Below are positions 18,139 through 27,581 of a stretch of 64,000 nucleotides of DNA, piece after piece. The notes under the pieces are model-generated. The model was not told the origin of the DNA. It saw nothing but the letters and a program-made list of their open reading frames with translations, and made no database searches. Positions within the stretch are counted from its first letter, which is position 1. Every line of letters starts with the position of its first letter. Both the position numbers and the translations under genes were made by a program. Source of the DNA: Thiomicrorhabdus sediminis (lineage in GTDB: Bacteria; Pseudomonadota; Gammaproteobacteria; Thiomicrospirales; Thiomicrospiraceae); contig NZ_CP040602.1 in the NCBI RefSeq assembly GCF_005885815.1, positions 573,630-637,629 on the forward strand. Direction: 5' to 3'.

Positions 18139-18216
18139 ACGTTTTCATGTTTTAACCTGCTTGCGTTTTGCTTGAGTTCATCAAGACCAAGCAGGTCAGG
18201 GCAGCTGAGTGCTACT

Positions 18217-19206
18217 TTAAGTCGCAATATTGCGGAAGTAAAGTAGAACTAAGAATGAGATAAAGGTACCGACCAACAGGGCGCCTTCTAGGCGGTTGAT
18301 GTCAGCTCGTCCTTTACGCGGTAGAGCCATCATTAACATGGCTGCGGTAAGCAACAGCATAATCGGCATATCAATATAAAGAATATCGCTATTTAGCACT
18401 GACGGGGCGATTAACGCCGGCACGGCCAGAACCGCCATGATATTAAACAGGTTGGAACCGACGATGTTACCAATCATTAAATCGGCTTCATTTTTGCGCG
18501 CCGCTGCAATGGCCGCAGCAAGTTCCGGCAAGCTGGTACCTATAGCAATAATGGTCAGACCGATAACCACATCCGGCACCTCGAAGAATTGGGCGATATC
18601 CACCGCGCCGGAGACCATCATCTTGGCGCTGATCATTAAAATGATTAAACCGCCAAGTAGGAGGGAAATTGCTTTTTTCAGGCTCATTTCGGCAATGTCT
18701 TCGATTTCACTTTGGGTTTCGCTGGCCAGCGGATCGGTGATGCTCATTGTTTTGTTGGCGCGGATCATCCAAAACATGGTTGCCACTAGGGTGATAACTA
18801 GAATGATGCCGTCATGAAAGTCCAGGCTGCCGTCAAGTACCAGTGCGTAAGCGCCTAAAGAGATGATAAGTAATACCGGAAGTTCACGTTTGAGGATGGA
18901 AGATTTGACGACGATGGGGGCGATAATGGCGGTGACCCCAAGGACTAGGGCGATATTGGCGATATTGGAACCGACCGCATTACCTATCGCCAAACCAGGG
19001 CTGCCGTCTAGGGAAGCTAGGGTGGAAACGACTACTTCAGGCATTGATGTTCCGAATCCGAGGACCACCACCCCGATGACCAGCGGTGATATATCTAGGT
19101 GTTTTGCTGTGCTGGCCGCTCCATCAATAAAAACATCAGAGCTCCATACCAGTAGTGCTAGACCGATTAGTAACAGGGCGCTGGGAAGTAGCAGTGATGT
19201 AGCCAT
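18217..19206 (-). CDS. Calcium/sodium antiporter (YrbG-type)
   Basis: A 329-residue inner-membrane cation exchanger with ten predicted helices in two homologous halves. The alpha-repeats are visible: GFGTSMPEVVVSTLA with GNAVGSNIANI in the first half (about 50-90), and AIGTSLPELAAAIAA with GNIVGSNLFNI in the second (about 220-260). The acidic Glu of each GTSxPE forms the ion site. This is the yrbG position beside kdsC in many gammaproteobacteria. The ATG gives a clean hydrophobic N-terminus. Confidence 0.95.
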   Translation of the reverse strand: MATSLLLPSALLLIGLALLVWSSDVFIDGAASTAKHLDISPLVIGVVVLGFGTSMPEVVVSTLASLDGSPGLAIGNAVGSNIANIALVLGVTAIIAPIVVKSSILKRELPVLLIISLGAYALVLDGSLDFHDGIILVITLVATMFWMIRANKTMSITDPLASETQSEIEDIAEMSLKKAISLLLGGLIILMISAKMMVSGAVDIAQFFEVPDVVIGLTIIAIGTSLPELAAAIAAARKNEADLMIGNIVGSNLFNIMAVLAVPALIAPSVLNSDILYIDMPIMLLLTAAMLMMALPRKGRADINRLEGALLVGTFISFLVLLYFRNIAT

Positions 19207-19539
19207 AAAATCTATCTTCCTTAATACGAAAATTTCTTAAAATATGTGTAAGTTGACATAAGGGATGCAAAAACGGCTTTGTCAATCTGCATCGAATCAC
19301 CAAACACAATCAGCCATTATAACCAAAACACAGATTCAAATAAACTTTGTTTATAAGCTCGCTTTTCCTTGCCCTATTTTGTCCTGATATTTTAAATGGC
19401 CACCTGTTATGTCGCGCTTAAACCGGATTCTCGAACGGGGTTTTATGCCTTGTTTGAGTGTTTCGGCTGATTTTTTACATAGCCAGTTTGCTGAATAGGC
19501 GTTAAGATTTGCGTTTTACCCGGAGAGCATAGGTAAGAG
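19207..19539. other. 333-bp divergent intergenic region
   Basis: This lies between the antiporter gene (minus) and the DUF72-like gene (plus) and must hold both promoters. No gene, tRNA, clear promoter pair, terminator or repeat stands out. The right end has CCCGGAGAGC, which may help ribosome binding for the DUF72-like gene. Confidence 0.5.
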
Positions 19540-20166
19540 ATGGAATTTGAAAATATACAGATCGGTACGCTTGGTTGGCAGCATGAGAGTTGGCAGGGCG
19601 GTTTTTATCCCGAAGATATGCCGGAAGACTGGCAGTTGGATTTTTATGCTAATCAATTCCACTGTCTGTTGGTGCCAGAGCCGACTTGGTTGGCTTGGAC
19701 GGATGATGACTTAGCCGACGTTTTGCAATCTCTGCCGGAAAAGTTTGCTTTATACCTTCAGGTAGTTAGCGAGGTCGATGATAGCAAGCTCAGGCAGATC
19801 AAGATGATTAAGGCGAAATTGGCGTCATTGCTCGCGGGTTTGGTGGTTTTTTCCGAGTTTGGCGATATCGCCAATCATTATGCCGCTATTCCGGTAACAC
19901 TGGTTTCAAAAAAGCATGAATTATGCGGTTGGAATTGGAGTGCTGAAAACGATTATGTCTGTTCCGGTGCTGTGTGTGGCGTTTTGCCGGCGCTTAGCGA
20001 AGATGCCAAACAGCAGGCCGAATTAATCAAATCTTTTATGAGTTCGATTCCCAAGGATGCATTGGGTGCGCCGTTTATTGTCTGCGCAGGTGCCTCTGCA
20101 AAAGAGGATGTTAATATTGAACAGGTTGCCAATCTGAAGACGATTGCCGAATTACTCGGATACTAG
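19540..20166 (+). CDS. DUF72-like protein, short form
   Basis: A 208-residue soluble protein. The N-terminus has IGTLGWQHESWQGGFYPEDM (about 8-27), which matches the opening of DUF72 (YecE-type) TIM-barrel proteins, and DFYANQFHCLLVPEPTWLAW follows where those proteins have a conserved strand and helix. The usual family continues to about 240-300 residues with further conserved acidic and aromatic motifs; these are not evident here, so it is a shortened and diverged member. Function of DUF72 is not known. It is a single gene upstream of mlaF with 181 bp between them. Confidence 0.65.
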   Translation: MEFENIQIGTLGWQHESWQGGFYPEDMPEDWQLDFYANQFHCLLVPEPTWLAWTDDDLADVLQSLPEKFALYLQVVSEVDDSKLRQIKMIKAKLASLLAGLVVFSEFGDIANHYAAIPVTLVSKKHELCGWNWSAENDYVCSGAVCGVLPALSEDAKQQAELIKSFMSSIPKDALGAPFIVCAGASAKEDVNIEQVANLKTIAELLGY

Positions 20167-20347
20167 TCCTATTTTTTGCGATTCGATTTGCCCGCGAAAA
20201 TTGTCTTTAAAGGATATTTAGTTATAGTGGAATACCGTTTTTCCGCAAATGGATGCTTTAAGAAGTTGGTCTAGGTAAGATACACTAGGCGCCTATGGAT
20301 TAAATGAACCGATTGATAGCGGTCTTAATGTAAGAAAATTACACTCT

Positions 20348-21154
20348 ATGTCTGATACTTTAATTGAAATTAAAAACCTGAGTTTTTCACGAGGCAGTCG
20401 CAAGATATTCGATAATGTCAGTTTGAAAATTCCTCGTGGGCAGGTTACCGCGATTATGGGACCGAGTGGAACGGGAAAAACCACCTTGCTGAAATTGATT
20501 GCCGGTCAATTGCAGCCCGATAGCGGTCACATATTGGTTGAAGGTCAGGATGTCCACCAACTGTCACGCAAAAAACTGTATGCCTTGCGCCGTAAAATGG
20601 GCATGCTATTTCAAAGTGGTGCCTTATTAACCGATTTGTCAGTGTTCGATAATGTCGCTTTCCCGTTGCGTGAACACACAAAATTGCCGGAATCGGTCAT
20701 CTATCCATTAGTTTTGATGAAATTGCAGGCGGTCGGGTTGCGTGGTGCCAAGGATTTGATGCCTGCCGAACTGTCCGGAGGAATGTCTCGTCGTGTCGCC
20801 TTGGCACGCGGTATTGCCTTGGATCCGGAAATGATTTTCTATGATGAGCCTTTTGTCGGTCAAGACCCGATTACGATGGGGGTTTTGGTTGAGTTAATCC
20901 GTAAGCTTAATGACAGCCTAGGTCTGACCAGTGTTGTGGTCTCTCACGATGTTGATGAAGTCTTGTCGATTGCCGATCATGTTTGTGTTTTATCCGAAGG
21001 GCGAATTGTCGCCGAAGGCAATAAACAGCAGCTGCTGGAAGAAACGACCGGATATGTGAATCAATTCATTCATGGCCTGCCGGATGGCCCGGTGCCGTTT
21101 CATTATTCTAAAGACGGTTATGCTGAGGATATGGCTGAGTCCGCCGCTAAATAA
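20348..21154 (+). CDS. mlaF: Phospholipid transport ABC ATPase MlaF
   Basis: The ATPase of the MlaFEDB complex, which moves glycerophospholipids between the outer and inner membranes. It is 268 residues long. Walker A GPSGTGKTTLL (about 38-48), Q-loop FQSGALLTDLSV, signature LSGGMSRRVALARG and Walker B MIFYDEPFVGQDP are present. It heads mlaFEDCB with 36 bp to mlaE. Confidence 0.97.
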   Translation: MSDTLIEIKNLSFSRGSRKIFDNVSLKIPRGQVTAIMGPSGTGKTTLLKLIAGQLQPDSGHILVEGQDVHQLSRKKLYALRRKMGMLFQSGALLTDLSVFDNVAFPLREHTKLPESVIYPLVLMKLQAVGLRGAKDLMPAELSGGMSRRVALARGIALDPEMIFYDEPFVGQDPITMGVLVELIRKLNDSLGLTSVVVSHDVDEVLSIADHVCVLSEGRIVAEGNKQQLLEETTGYVNQFIHGLPDGPVPFHYSKDGYAEDMAESAAK

Positions 21155-21190
21155 ATTGTTGCTACTGAGCCGAAAAGGATTTTATTTTCT

Positions 21191-21988
21191 ATGAGAGACA
21201 TCCGTACAAATCCGCTATTGTTTGTCCAGAATATTGGTCAAAGAGCTATCTCGATAGTTAAATCATCGGGGCGCGCAGGCTTGTTTATTTGGGGGCTTTT
21301 GCCGGCACTGCCTTATTCTTTATGGCGTATCGACCTGTTGGTAAAACAGGTTTATGTCACAGGCGTTTTATCACTGCCGATTATTTTGACGGCCGGCTTG
21401 TTTGTAGGCATGGTTTTAAGCCTGCAGGGCTATAATATCTTGGTGGATTTTAATTCAGAGGAAGCGGTCGGTAGTATGACGGCTTTGTCACTGTTGCGAG
21501 AGTTGGGGCCGGTGGTTGCGGCACTGTTGTTTGCCGGTCGCGCCGGTTCAGCTTTAACTGCGGAGATCGGTTTGATGCGCTCGACCGAGCAGATTTCCGC
21601 ATTGGAAATGATGGCGGTTGATCCGATTCGTTATATTTATGCACCGCGTTTTATGGCGGCTTTAATCGTACTGCCGCTATTGGCTATCTTATTTATTGCC
21701 ATGGGTATTATCGGTGGTTATATGGTCGGTGTCGGTTGGCTGGGTATTGATGAAGGGGCTTTTTGGTCGCAGATGAATGCTCAAGTCGATTGGCGTGAAG
21801 ATGTGATTAACGGCATTATCAAGGCGATTGCTTTTGGTTTGTTGATCGCAATGGTGTCGTTATTTCAGGGGCATGATGCGATGCCGACATCGGAAGGCGT
21901 CAGCAGTGCAACTACCCGAACCGTGGTGCACAGTTCTTTGGGCGTGTTAGGTTTAGACTTCTTGTTAACCGCTCTGATGTTTGATTAA
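21191..21988 (+). CDS. mlaE: Phospholipid transport permease MlaE
   Basis: A 265-residue MlaE/TTG2B permease with about five to six helices. Signatures are GLFVGMVLSLQGY (about 76-88), LRELGPVVAALLFAGRAGSALTAEIG split around residues 108-130, and MRSTEQISALEMMAVDP. It forms the membrane core dimer of the Mla complex. AAAGG lies before the ATG. Length is normal. Confidence 0.97.
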   Translation: MRDIRTNPLLFVQNIGQRAISIVKSSGRAGLFIWGLLPALPYSLWRIDLLVKQVYVTGVLSLPIILTAGLFVGMVLSLQGYNILVDFNSEEAVGSMTALSLLRELGPVVAALLFAGRAGSALTAEIGLMRSTEQISALEMMAVDPIRYIYAPRFMAALIVLPLLAILFIAMGIIGGYMVGVGWLGIDEGAFWSQMNAQVDWREDVINGIIKAIAFGLLIAMVSLFQGHDAMPTSEGVSSATTRTVVHSSLGVLGLDFLLTALMFD

Positions 21989-22040
21989 GCGCTTGATTGA
22001 GCGCGAGTAACCGTAAATTTTGTAAACAATTATTTGAGGA

Positions 22041-22514
22041 ATGCCGATGAGATCTCAGGCAAAAGTTGAAATTTGGGTGGGCTTGTTTGTATTGATGAGC
22101 ATTGCCGCTTTGACAATGATCGCTTTTCAGGTGAGTAATTTCAGTAGCTGGAAAGAGCGACCAAGTTATCAAGTGAGCGCATTATTTGATAATATCGGCG
22201 GCCTTAAAGTACGTGCGCCGGTCAAAATCAGTGGCGTGGTTATCGGTCGTGTCACCGATATTGGGGTCGATCCGGTTTCCTTTAAGGCGCGTGTCACCAT
22301 GAAAATTTTTAATGAATACAACGAGCTATCGTTGGATAGTTCGGCCTCCATTTTAACGTCAGGGTTATTGGGCGACCAATATGTTGGAATAGATATTGGA
22401 GGGGATGAAGAATATTTGGCTGAGGGCAGTCAGATTGAATTCACCCAATCGGCCTTGGTGCTGGAAAGCTTGATCAGCCAATTTCTGGTCAAGTTTAGTG
22501 AGGGCGGAAATTAA
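22041..22514 (+). CDS. mlaD: Mla substrate-binding protein MlaD (MCE domain)
   Basis: A 157-residue bitopic protein with one N-terminal helix (about 10-29) and a single MCE domain (about 39-117). MCE motifs are SALFDNIGGLKVRAPVKISG, VVIGRVTDIG and ASILTSGLLGDQYVGID. MlaD hexamers form the ring that passes lipids to MlaC. Length agrees with short MlaD proteins that lack long C-terminal tails. Confidence 0.96.
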   Translation: MPMRSQAKVEIWVGLFVLMSIAALTMIAFQVSNFSSWKERPSYQVSALFDNIGGLKVRAPVKISGVVIGRVTDIGVDPVSFKARVTMKIFNEYNELSLDSSASILTSGLLGDQYVGIDIGGDEEYLAEGSQIEFTQSALVLESLISQFLVKFSEGGN

Positions 22515-22537
22515 GCACCGGATGTAAGGAGAGTGTT

Positions 22538-23182
22538 ATGTATCAGTTAATGTCAAAAATATCCTCATTATTGCTGCTGAGTTTTTTCGCGTTAATGAGC
22601 TTCCAGGTCAGCGCCAATGATGAGGTGAGCCAAAATGATCCGCAAAAGATGATTGAAGGTTTATCGAACCGAATCATTAGCGAGCTCAATACGAATCGTG
22701 AGCGTTATGAAAACAGTGCGGCGGAAATTAAGGTGTTTGCCACAGAATATGTTTTGCCGTTTATTGATACGCCTAAAATGGCGCGCTACGTTTTAGGTAA
22801 GCATTGGCGCAGTGCATCGCAAACGCAGCAAGAAGCGTTTGTGGAAGCTTTTACCAACACCTTGATCCGTTCTTATTCGCAAAGCCTGCTGAAGCTGAAT
22901 GTGGAATCGGTTGCGGTTGATCCGGCTCGTGAAGAAAAGCCGGGGCGCGTTACCGTGGAATCAACCGTGGCGCAATCAGATGGCAATAAGTCACAGGTCA
23001 TTTATCGTTTGTACCTCAACAAGAAAACCCAGAAGTGGATGCTTTATGATGTCACCGTTGAAGGTATCAGTATGCTGTTAAGCTATCGCAAGGCTTATGA
23101 TTCGGATATCGCCAAAAAAGGTCTGGATGCGGTGATTAGCGAAATGAACGAAAAAAATGCCGACTTTAACGGTCAAGCATAA
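22538..23182 (+). CDS. mlaC: Periplasmic phospholipid carrier MlaC
   Basis: A 214-residue exported protein. The signal peptide extends to about residue 26 (LLLLSFFALMSFQVSA). The Tgt2/MlaC fold is recognised from FIDTPKMARYVLGKHWRSAS, QQEAFVEAFTNTLIRSYSQSL and WMLYDVTVEGISMLLSYR. It shuttles lipid between MlaD and the outer-membrane MlaA, which is not in the window. It begins 23 bp after mlaD with GGAGAG before the ATG. Confidence 0.96.
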   Translation: MYQLMSKISSLLLLSFFALMSFQVSANDEVSQNDPQKMIEGLSNRIISELNTNRERYENSAAEIKVFATEYVLPFIDTPKMARYVLGKHWRSASQTQQEAFVEAFTNTLIRSYSQSLLKLNVESVAVDPAREEKPGRVTVESTVAQSDGNKSQVIYRLYLNKKTQKWMLYDVTVEGISMLLSYRKAYDSDIAKKGLDAVISEMNEKNADFNGQA

Positions 23183-23198
23183 CGATTAGAGTCGATTT

Positions 23199-23498
23199 AT
23201 GGCTAAACAGAATACAGAAGGTTGGCATGAGCACAAAGCGTGCTTACGGTTGCCTGCAATTATCACTATTGATGCGATGGCGGAGCTGTTAAAAACTCAG
23301 TCATGGCAGAAGATAAAAGTTAAGCAGCTTGATTTCAGTCAGGTTGAAAAAGTCGACAGCGCTATCCTAGCGCTGGTTTTATTTTGGTATCAGCAGCTGG
23401 GTGAAGTCATCGAGTTGCTTGCTGTACCGGATGATTTGCAAGTGTTGATCGATCTATACGATTTGCATGATATCTGCACTATTTCATCTAAATCATAA
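23199..23498 (+). CDS. mlaB: STAS-domain protein MlaB
   Basis: A 99-residue cytoplasmic STAS protein which stabilises the MlaF ATPase dimer. The STAS signature is KQLDFSQVEKVDSAILALVL (about 44-63), with the Asp-Ser pair at the conserved loop. Length and place as fifth gene of the mla operon agree with MlaB. Confidence 0.9.
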   Translation: MAKQNTEGWHEHKACLRLPAIITIDAMAELLKTQSWQKIKVKQLDFSQVEKVDSAILALVLFWYQQLGEVIELLAVPDDLQVLIDLYDLHDICTISSKS

Positions 23499-23543
23499 TT
23501 GCTGTTAAGCAATATTAAAGAACAAAAAAGAGTTAGGTTTTTC

Positions 23544-24476
23544 ATGTCTACAGCGGTCAAGTTTGATCAAGTCGTCAAACACTACGGTGATTTGCAGGCG
23601 CTTAAGGGGATTTCTTTTGATGTCGAAGAGGGGGCGTTTTTTGGCTTGCTAGGCCCAAATGGCGCCGGTAAATCGACCTTAATCAATGCCATGTCCGGCT
23701 TGGTCGTGCCAACCTCCGGTTCGATTCAGGTGATGGGTCAAGATGTCATCAAGGATTACCGTCAGACCCGACGTGCTTTGGGATTGGTACCGCAGGAATT
23801 GATTGCCGATCCGTTTTTCAATATCAGGGAACTGCTTGAATTGCAGTCCGGCTATTTTGGTAAAAAAGGCCCGCAGCAACAAAAGTGGATCGATGAGTTG
23901 TTGGAGCGTTTGGCATTGGCCGATAAGGCAAAATCCAATACCAGTCAGTTATCCGGTGGCATGAAACGTCGCGTATTAATCGCTATGGCATTGGTGCATC
24001 AGCCTCAGGTGTTGGTGCTGGATGAGCCGACAGCCGGGGTTGATGTCGACTTGCGCCGTACTTTGTGGGACTTTACCAAAGAACTGCATCAAAAAGGCCA
24101 TACCATTATTTTGACCACTCACTATCTGGAAGAAGCCGAGGCTTTGTGCGACAAGGTAGCGATTATGCGCCAAGGTGAAGTGCGTGCTCTGGACAATACC
24201 CGTAATCTATTATCGAAACACCCTTATCGTTATCTGCGTGTCAATGTGAGTAATCCGCATATCGATTTAATCGAGCCTTTAGCCGAACGTTTGGTGGAAA
24301 AAGAATCGAATGGTCTGGTTTTCCAGATCGCCAAAGACGCCTCCATGAGTGAAGCCTTGGCTTGGATGCAGCAGGCGGGGCTGGAAGTGACCGATGTCAG
24401 CAGTCGTGATGCCACCTTGGAAGAGGTGTTTATTGATTTAACCAGTTCTGCAGATGGAGGTGCCGACAATGCTTGA
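23544..24476 (+). CDS. ABC-2 exporter ATPase (YadG-like)
   Basis: A 310-residue ABC ATPase. Walker A GPNGAGKSTLINA (about 36-48), signature LSGGMKRRVLIAMALVH, Walker B VLVLDEPTAGVDVDL and the switch TTHYLEEAEALCD are all present. A C-terminal region of about 80 residues follows, as in ABC-2 ATPases of the CcmA/YadG class. ATG at 23544 with TTAGG 6 bp upstream is preferred; an in-frame TTG at 23499 would add 15 residues. The permease gene overlaps its 3' end by 8 bp. The substrate is unknown. It lies between mlaB and ibaG, where E. coli has no such genes. Confidence 0.93.
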   Translation: MSTAVKFDQVVKHYGDLQALKGISFDVEEGAFFGLLGPNGAGKSTLINAMSGLVVPTSGSIQVMGQDVIKDYRQTRRALGLVPQELIADPFFNIRELLELQSGYFGKKGPQQQKWIDELLERLALADKAKSNTSQLSGGMKRRVLIAMALVHQPQVLVLDEPTAGVDVDLRRTLWDFTKELHQKGHTIILTTHYLEEAEALCDKVAIMRQGEVRALDNTRNLLSKHPYRYLRVNVSNPHIDLIEPLAERLVEKESNGLVFQIAKDASMSEALAWMQQAGLEVTDVSSRDATLEEVFIDLTSSADGGADNA

Positions 24477-25284
24477 TAATGCAAACGATAAGACAGGAAC
24501 CTCAATGGAGCAGGCAGCGACGGTTAATTTCAGTGGTTTTAGTGCCTTGGTTGTCAAAGAAGTGCGCCGTTTCTATTCGGTTGCCGTACAGACGATTTTT
24601 GCACCGGTGGTATCTACGTTGCTGTATTTATTGGTTTTCGGTCAGGTGATCGATTCGGAAATCGAGATCTATTCGGGTTTGACCTATAGTCAGTTTTTGA
24701 TTCCGGGGCTGGTGATGATGGCGATTTTGCAAAATGCGTTTTCCAATAGTTCATCGAGTCTGATCCAGTCGAAAATGCACGGCAATTTGACCTTTGTCTT
24801 ATTAAGTCCGATATCGCCAATGGAGTTGTATTCGGCGTTTGTCGTCGCATCGATTATTCGTGGTCTCGCGGTTGGTATAGGTATCTTGCTGGTTGGTGGG
24901 ATTTGGTTTGACCTAGTGTGGTTGCAGCCTCTATGGGTGCTGGTATTTGCCATCCTTAGTGCGGCAATGATGGGTGGGCTTGGTATGTTGGCCGGTATCG
25001 TTTCCGATAAGTACGATCATCTTGCCGCATTCCAGAACTTTATTATTATGCCTTTAACGTTTTTGAGTGGTGTTTTTTACTCAATCCATGCATTGCCTGA
25101 GTTCTGGCAGAGCGCATCGCATTTCAATCCGTTCTTTTATATGGTAGACGGATTCCGTTACGGTTTCTTTGCGCAATCCGATGTTTCGGTTTACCTGAGT
25201 TTGCTGGTGACTTCGCTGTTTGTCGTTTTGATAACTGCGATAAATCTGATTTTATTGAATAAAGGCGTTAAAATACGTCAATAA
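24469..25284 (+). CDS. ABC-2 family permease (YadH-like)
   Basis: A 271-residue permease with six helices from about residue 30 and the ABC-2 motif near LTFLSGVFYSIHALPEFWQ (about 195-215). The N-terminus is soluble and polar. The ATG at 24469 has GGAGG 8 bp before it and overlaps the ATPase stop; an ATG at 24454 would lie within the ribosome site region and is less likely. It forms an exporter with the preceding ATPase. The conserved place inside the mla-murA region suggests an envelope-related cargo, but that is inference. Confidence 0.92.
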   Translation: MLDNANDKTGTSMEQAATVNFSGFSALVVKEVRRFYSVAVQTIFAPVVSTLLYLLVFGQVIDSEIEIYSGLTYSQFLIPGLVMMAILQNAFSNSSSSLIQSKMHGNLTFVLLSPISPMELYSAFVVASIIRGLAVGIGILLVGGIWFDLVWLQPLWVLVFAILSAAMMGGLGMLAGIVSDKYDHLAAFQNFIIMPLTFLSGVFYSIHALPEFWQSASHFNPFFYMVDGFRYGFFAQSDVSVYLSLLVTSLFVVLITAINLILLNKGVKIRQ

Positions 25285-25299
25285 TTTTGGGAGAGCACT

Positions 25300-25518
25300 A
25301 TGTCGCCAGAGCAGATTAAGCAGATCATTGAAGCTAATTTGGCTGATTGCCAAGTAGAGATTAATGGTGCGGATTGCAACTTTTCAATTATTGTTACCAG
25401 TAGCGATTTTGAAGGCAAAAGCCTGTTGCAGCGTGAAAGAATGGTAACCTCCTTGTTCAAGGAACAGATTGAAAGCGGTGCTTTGCACGCTATGTCAGTA
25501 AAGACCAAAACACCTTAA
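25300..25518 (+). CDS. ibaG: BolA-family protein IbaG
   Basis: A 72-residue BolA-like protein. It begins MSPEQIKQIIEANLADCQVE and contains the family HFxx region in altered form (NFSIIVTSSDFEGKSLLQRE) followed by MVTSLFKEQIESGALHAMSVKT. It has the short length of IbaG rather than BolA. IbaG partners with monothiol glutaredoxins in Fe-S handling. The mlaB-ibaG-murA order is typical; here two exporter genes intervene. Confidence 0.92.
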   Translation: MSPEQIKQIIEANLADCQVEINGADCNFSIIVTSSDFEGKSLLQRERMVTSLFKEQIESGALHAMSVKTKTP

Positions 25519-25590
25519 TCGTAACGACCTGAATTGAATCAGGAAAATTTTCAGCACAGCTGAACAGAAAAAGAATAAAGCCCACAGTCT

Positions 25591-26853
25591 ATGGATAAAC
25601 TTGTAATTGCTAACCAGGGCCAGCTTGCTGGAACGGTAGAGATTTCCGGTGCGAAAAATGCCGCACTGCCAATTTTAATGGGAAGCCTTTTGGCGGAATC
25701 ACCGGTAAAGCTATCTAATGTTCCGCATTTAATGGATGTCACGACCACATTGCAGCTATTGGCGACAATGGGCGTTGATATTATGTTTGATGAAGAACTT
25801 AATATCGAAATTGATGCCTCCGAGGTCAGCAGTAAAGAAGCCCCGTATGACTTGGTAAAAACCATGCGCGCCTCTATTTTGGTATTAGGGCCTTTGCTGG
25901 GCCGTTTTGGTGAAGCTAAGGTTTCTTTGCCAGGCGGTTGTGCCATCGGTTCGCGTCCGGTCAATATCCATATTGAGGGTATGCAGAAAATGGGTGCGCA
26001 GATTGATGTCGAAAACGGTTATATCATCGCTAAAAGCGATGGCCGTTTAAAGGGTGCCGATATTACTATGAACCCGGTAACGGTAACCGGTACCGAAAAT
26101 CTGTTGATGGCAGCGGTACTGGCTGAGGGTGAGACCATTTTGCGTAATTCGGCACGTGAGCCGGAAGTCACTGATTTGGCGGCTTTCTTAGTAAAGATGG
26201 GAGCTAAAATCAGTGGTATTGGAACCGACACTTTGATTATCGAAGGGGTTGATTCGCTTAAGGGTGTGGCCTATGAAGTGATTCCGGATCGAATCGAGGC
26301 CGGTACCTATTTGGCCGCCGCTGCGGTGACTAAAAGTAAATTGACCGTCAATAAGGTCAACCCGAGCCACTTAACGGCGGTTTTGGAAAAGTTTAGGGAA
26401 GCCGGTGCGGATATCGAGACATCGGCCACCAGTATTACCCTTGATATGCGTGATCGTGAATTACAGCCTGTGGATATCGTAACCGACCCTTATCCACAGT
26501 TTCCGACCGATATGCAGGCACAGTTTTTGGTGATGAATGCCTTGGCGGACGGTGAATCGAAAATTGAAGAGACGATTTTTGAAAACCGTTTTATGCACGT
26601 TTCCGAGCTGATGCGTATGGGAGCGGATATCCGCGTTGAAGGCAATACCGCTTATATTAAAGGGGTCAAGCAATTGCATGGCGCCCCTGTGATGGCGACC
26701 GATTTACGTGCCTCGGCCAGTTTGATTTTGGCAGGCTTGGTCGCCGATGGTGAAACCGTTGTTAACCGTGTTTACCATATCGATCGTGGCTATGAGTTGA
26801 TTGAGGAAAAATTCCACAAGGTGGGTGCTCATATTCAGCGTTTGTCGAACTGA
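25591..26853 (+). CDS. murA: UDP-N-acetylglucosamine 1-carboxyvinyltransferase
   Basis: MurA makes the first committed step of peptidoglycan synthesis, adding enolpyruvate from PEP to UDP-GlcNAc. At 420 residues it has normal length. The reactive Cys is at about 117 in GGCAIGSRP; its presence means fosfomycin sensitivity of the enzyme is expected. [18 protein letters not shown] at the N-terminus and [15 protein letters not shown] near the C-terminus are family signatures. ibaG lies 72 bp upstream. Confidence 0.98.
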   Translation: MDKLVIANQGQLAGTVEISGAKNAALPILMGSLLAESPVKLSNVPHLMDVTTTLQLLATMGVDIMFDEELNIEIDASEVSSKEAPYDLVKTMRASILVLGPLLGRFGEAKVSLPGGCAIGSRPVNIHIEGMQKMGAQIDVENGYIIAKSDGRLKGADITMNPVTVTGTENLLMAAVLAEGETILRNSAREPEVTDLAAFLVKMGAKISGIGTDTLIIEGVDSLKGVAYEVIPDRIEAGTYLAAAAVTKSKLTVNKVNPSHLTAVLEKFREAGADIETSATSITLDMRDRELQPVDIVTDPYPQFPTDMQAQFLVMNALADGESKIEETIFENRFMHVSELMRMGADIRVEGNTAYIKGVKQLHGAPVMATDLRASASLILAGLVADGETVVNRVYHIDRGYELIEEKFHKVGAHIQRLSN

Positions 26854-26939
26854 TTTATCTGTTTGGCAAGCGCGTACCAATCCTCAAGTACAGAATAGAA
26901 TTCCATTTTAAGAAAAGATTTTAATAAAGTTTTGATGTT

Positions 26940-27581
26940 ATGAATGACCAGTTAACGATTGCGCTATCGAAAGGGCGTATTTATAAAGACACCTTACCTT
27001 TGCTGGAAGCGGCCGGTATCGAGCCGTTGGAAGATCCAAGCAAAAGCCGTAAATTGATTATTCCAACCAAGCAGGATAATGTGCGACTATTGATTGTTCG
27101 TGCTACCGATGCGCCGACTTATGTCGCGCATGGTGCTGCTGATATTGGGGTGGCCGGTAAAGATGTATTGATGGAAGCGCCAAGCGATAATCTGTTTGAG
27201 CTATTGGATTTGCATATTGCTAAGTGTAAATTGATGGTAGCCGGGCCGGAAAATGAAAAGCCGCATGGTCACCGCCTGAAGATCGCCACCAAGTACATTA
27301 AGTCCGCTCAGGCTTACTATGCTGAAAAAGGTGAGCAGGTCGATTTAATTAAGCTTTATGGTTCAATGGAAATTGCGCCATTGATCGATTTGGCCGATCG
27401 TATCGTTGACTTGGTCGACACCGGTAATACTTTGCGCGCTAATGGTTTGGTGCCGATGGAGCATATCGCCGATATCAGCTCGCGTTTGATTGTTAACCAA
27501 CATGCGTATAAAACCAAATTTGATCAAATCAATAATATTATTCAACAGTTTAAAACAGTGATAGAGAAAGAAAATGCTTAA
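26940..27581 (+). CDS. hisG: ATP phosphoribosyltransferase, short form
   Basis: HisG condenses ATP and PRPP in the first step of histidine synthesis. The 213-residue length is the short form that lacks the regulatory domain and needs the paralogue HisZ, which is not in this window. [19 protein letters not shown] opens the protein and [12 protein letters not shown] (about 159-170) binds PRPP. Its 3' end overlaps hisD by 8 bp. The murA-hisG-hisD order matches Pseudomonas and relatives. Confidence 0.97.
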   Translation: MNDQLTIALSKGRIYKDTLPLLEAAGIEPLEDPSKSRKLIIPTKQDNVRLLIVRATDAPTYVAHGAADIGVAGKDVLMEAPSDNLFELLDLHIAKCKLMVAGPENEKPHGHRLKIATKYIKSAQAYYAEKGEQVDLIKLYGSMEIAPLIDLADRIVDLVDTGNTLRANGLVPMEHIADISSRLIVNQHAYKTKFDQINNIIQQFKTVIEKENA

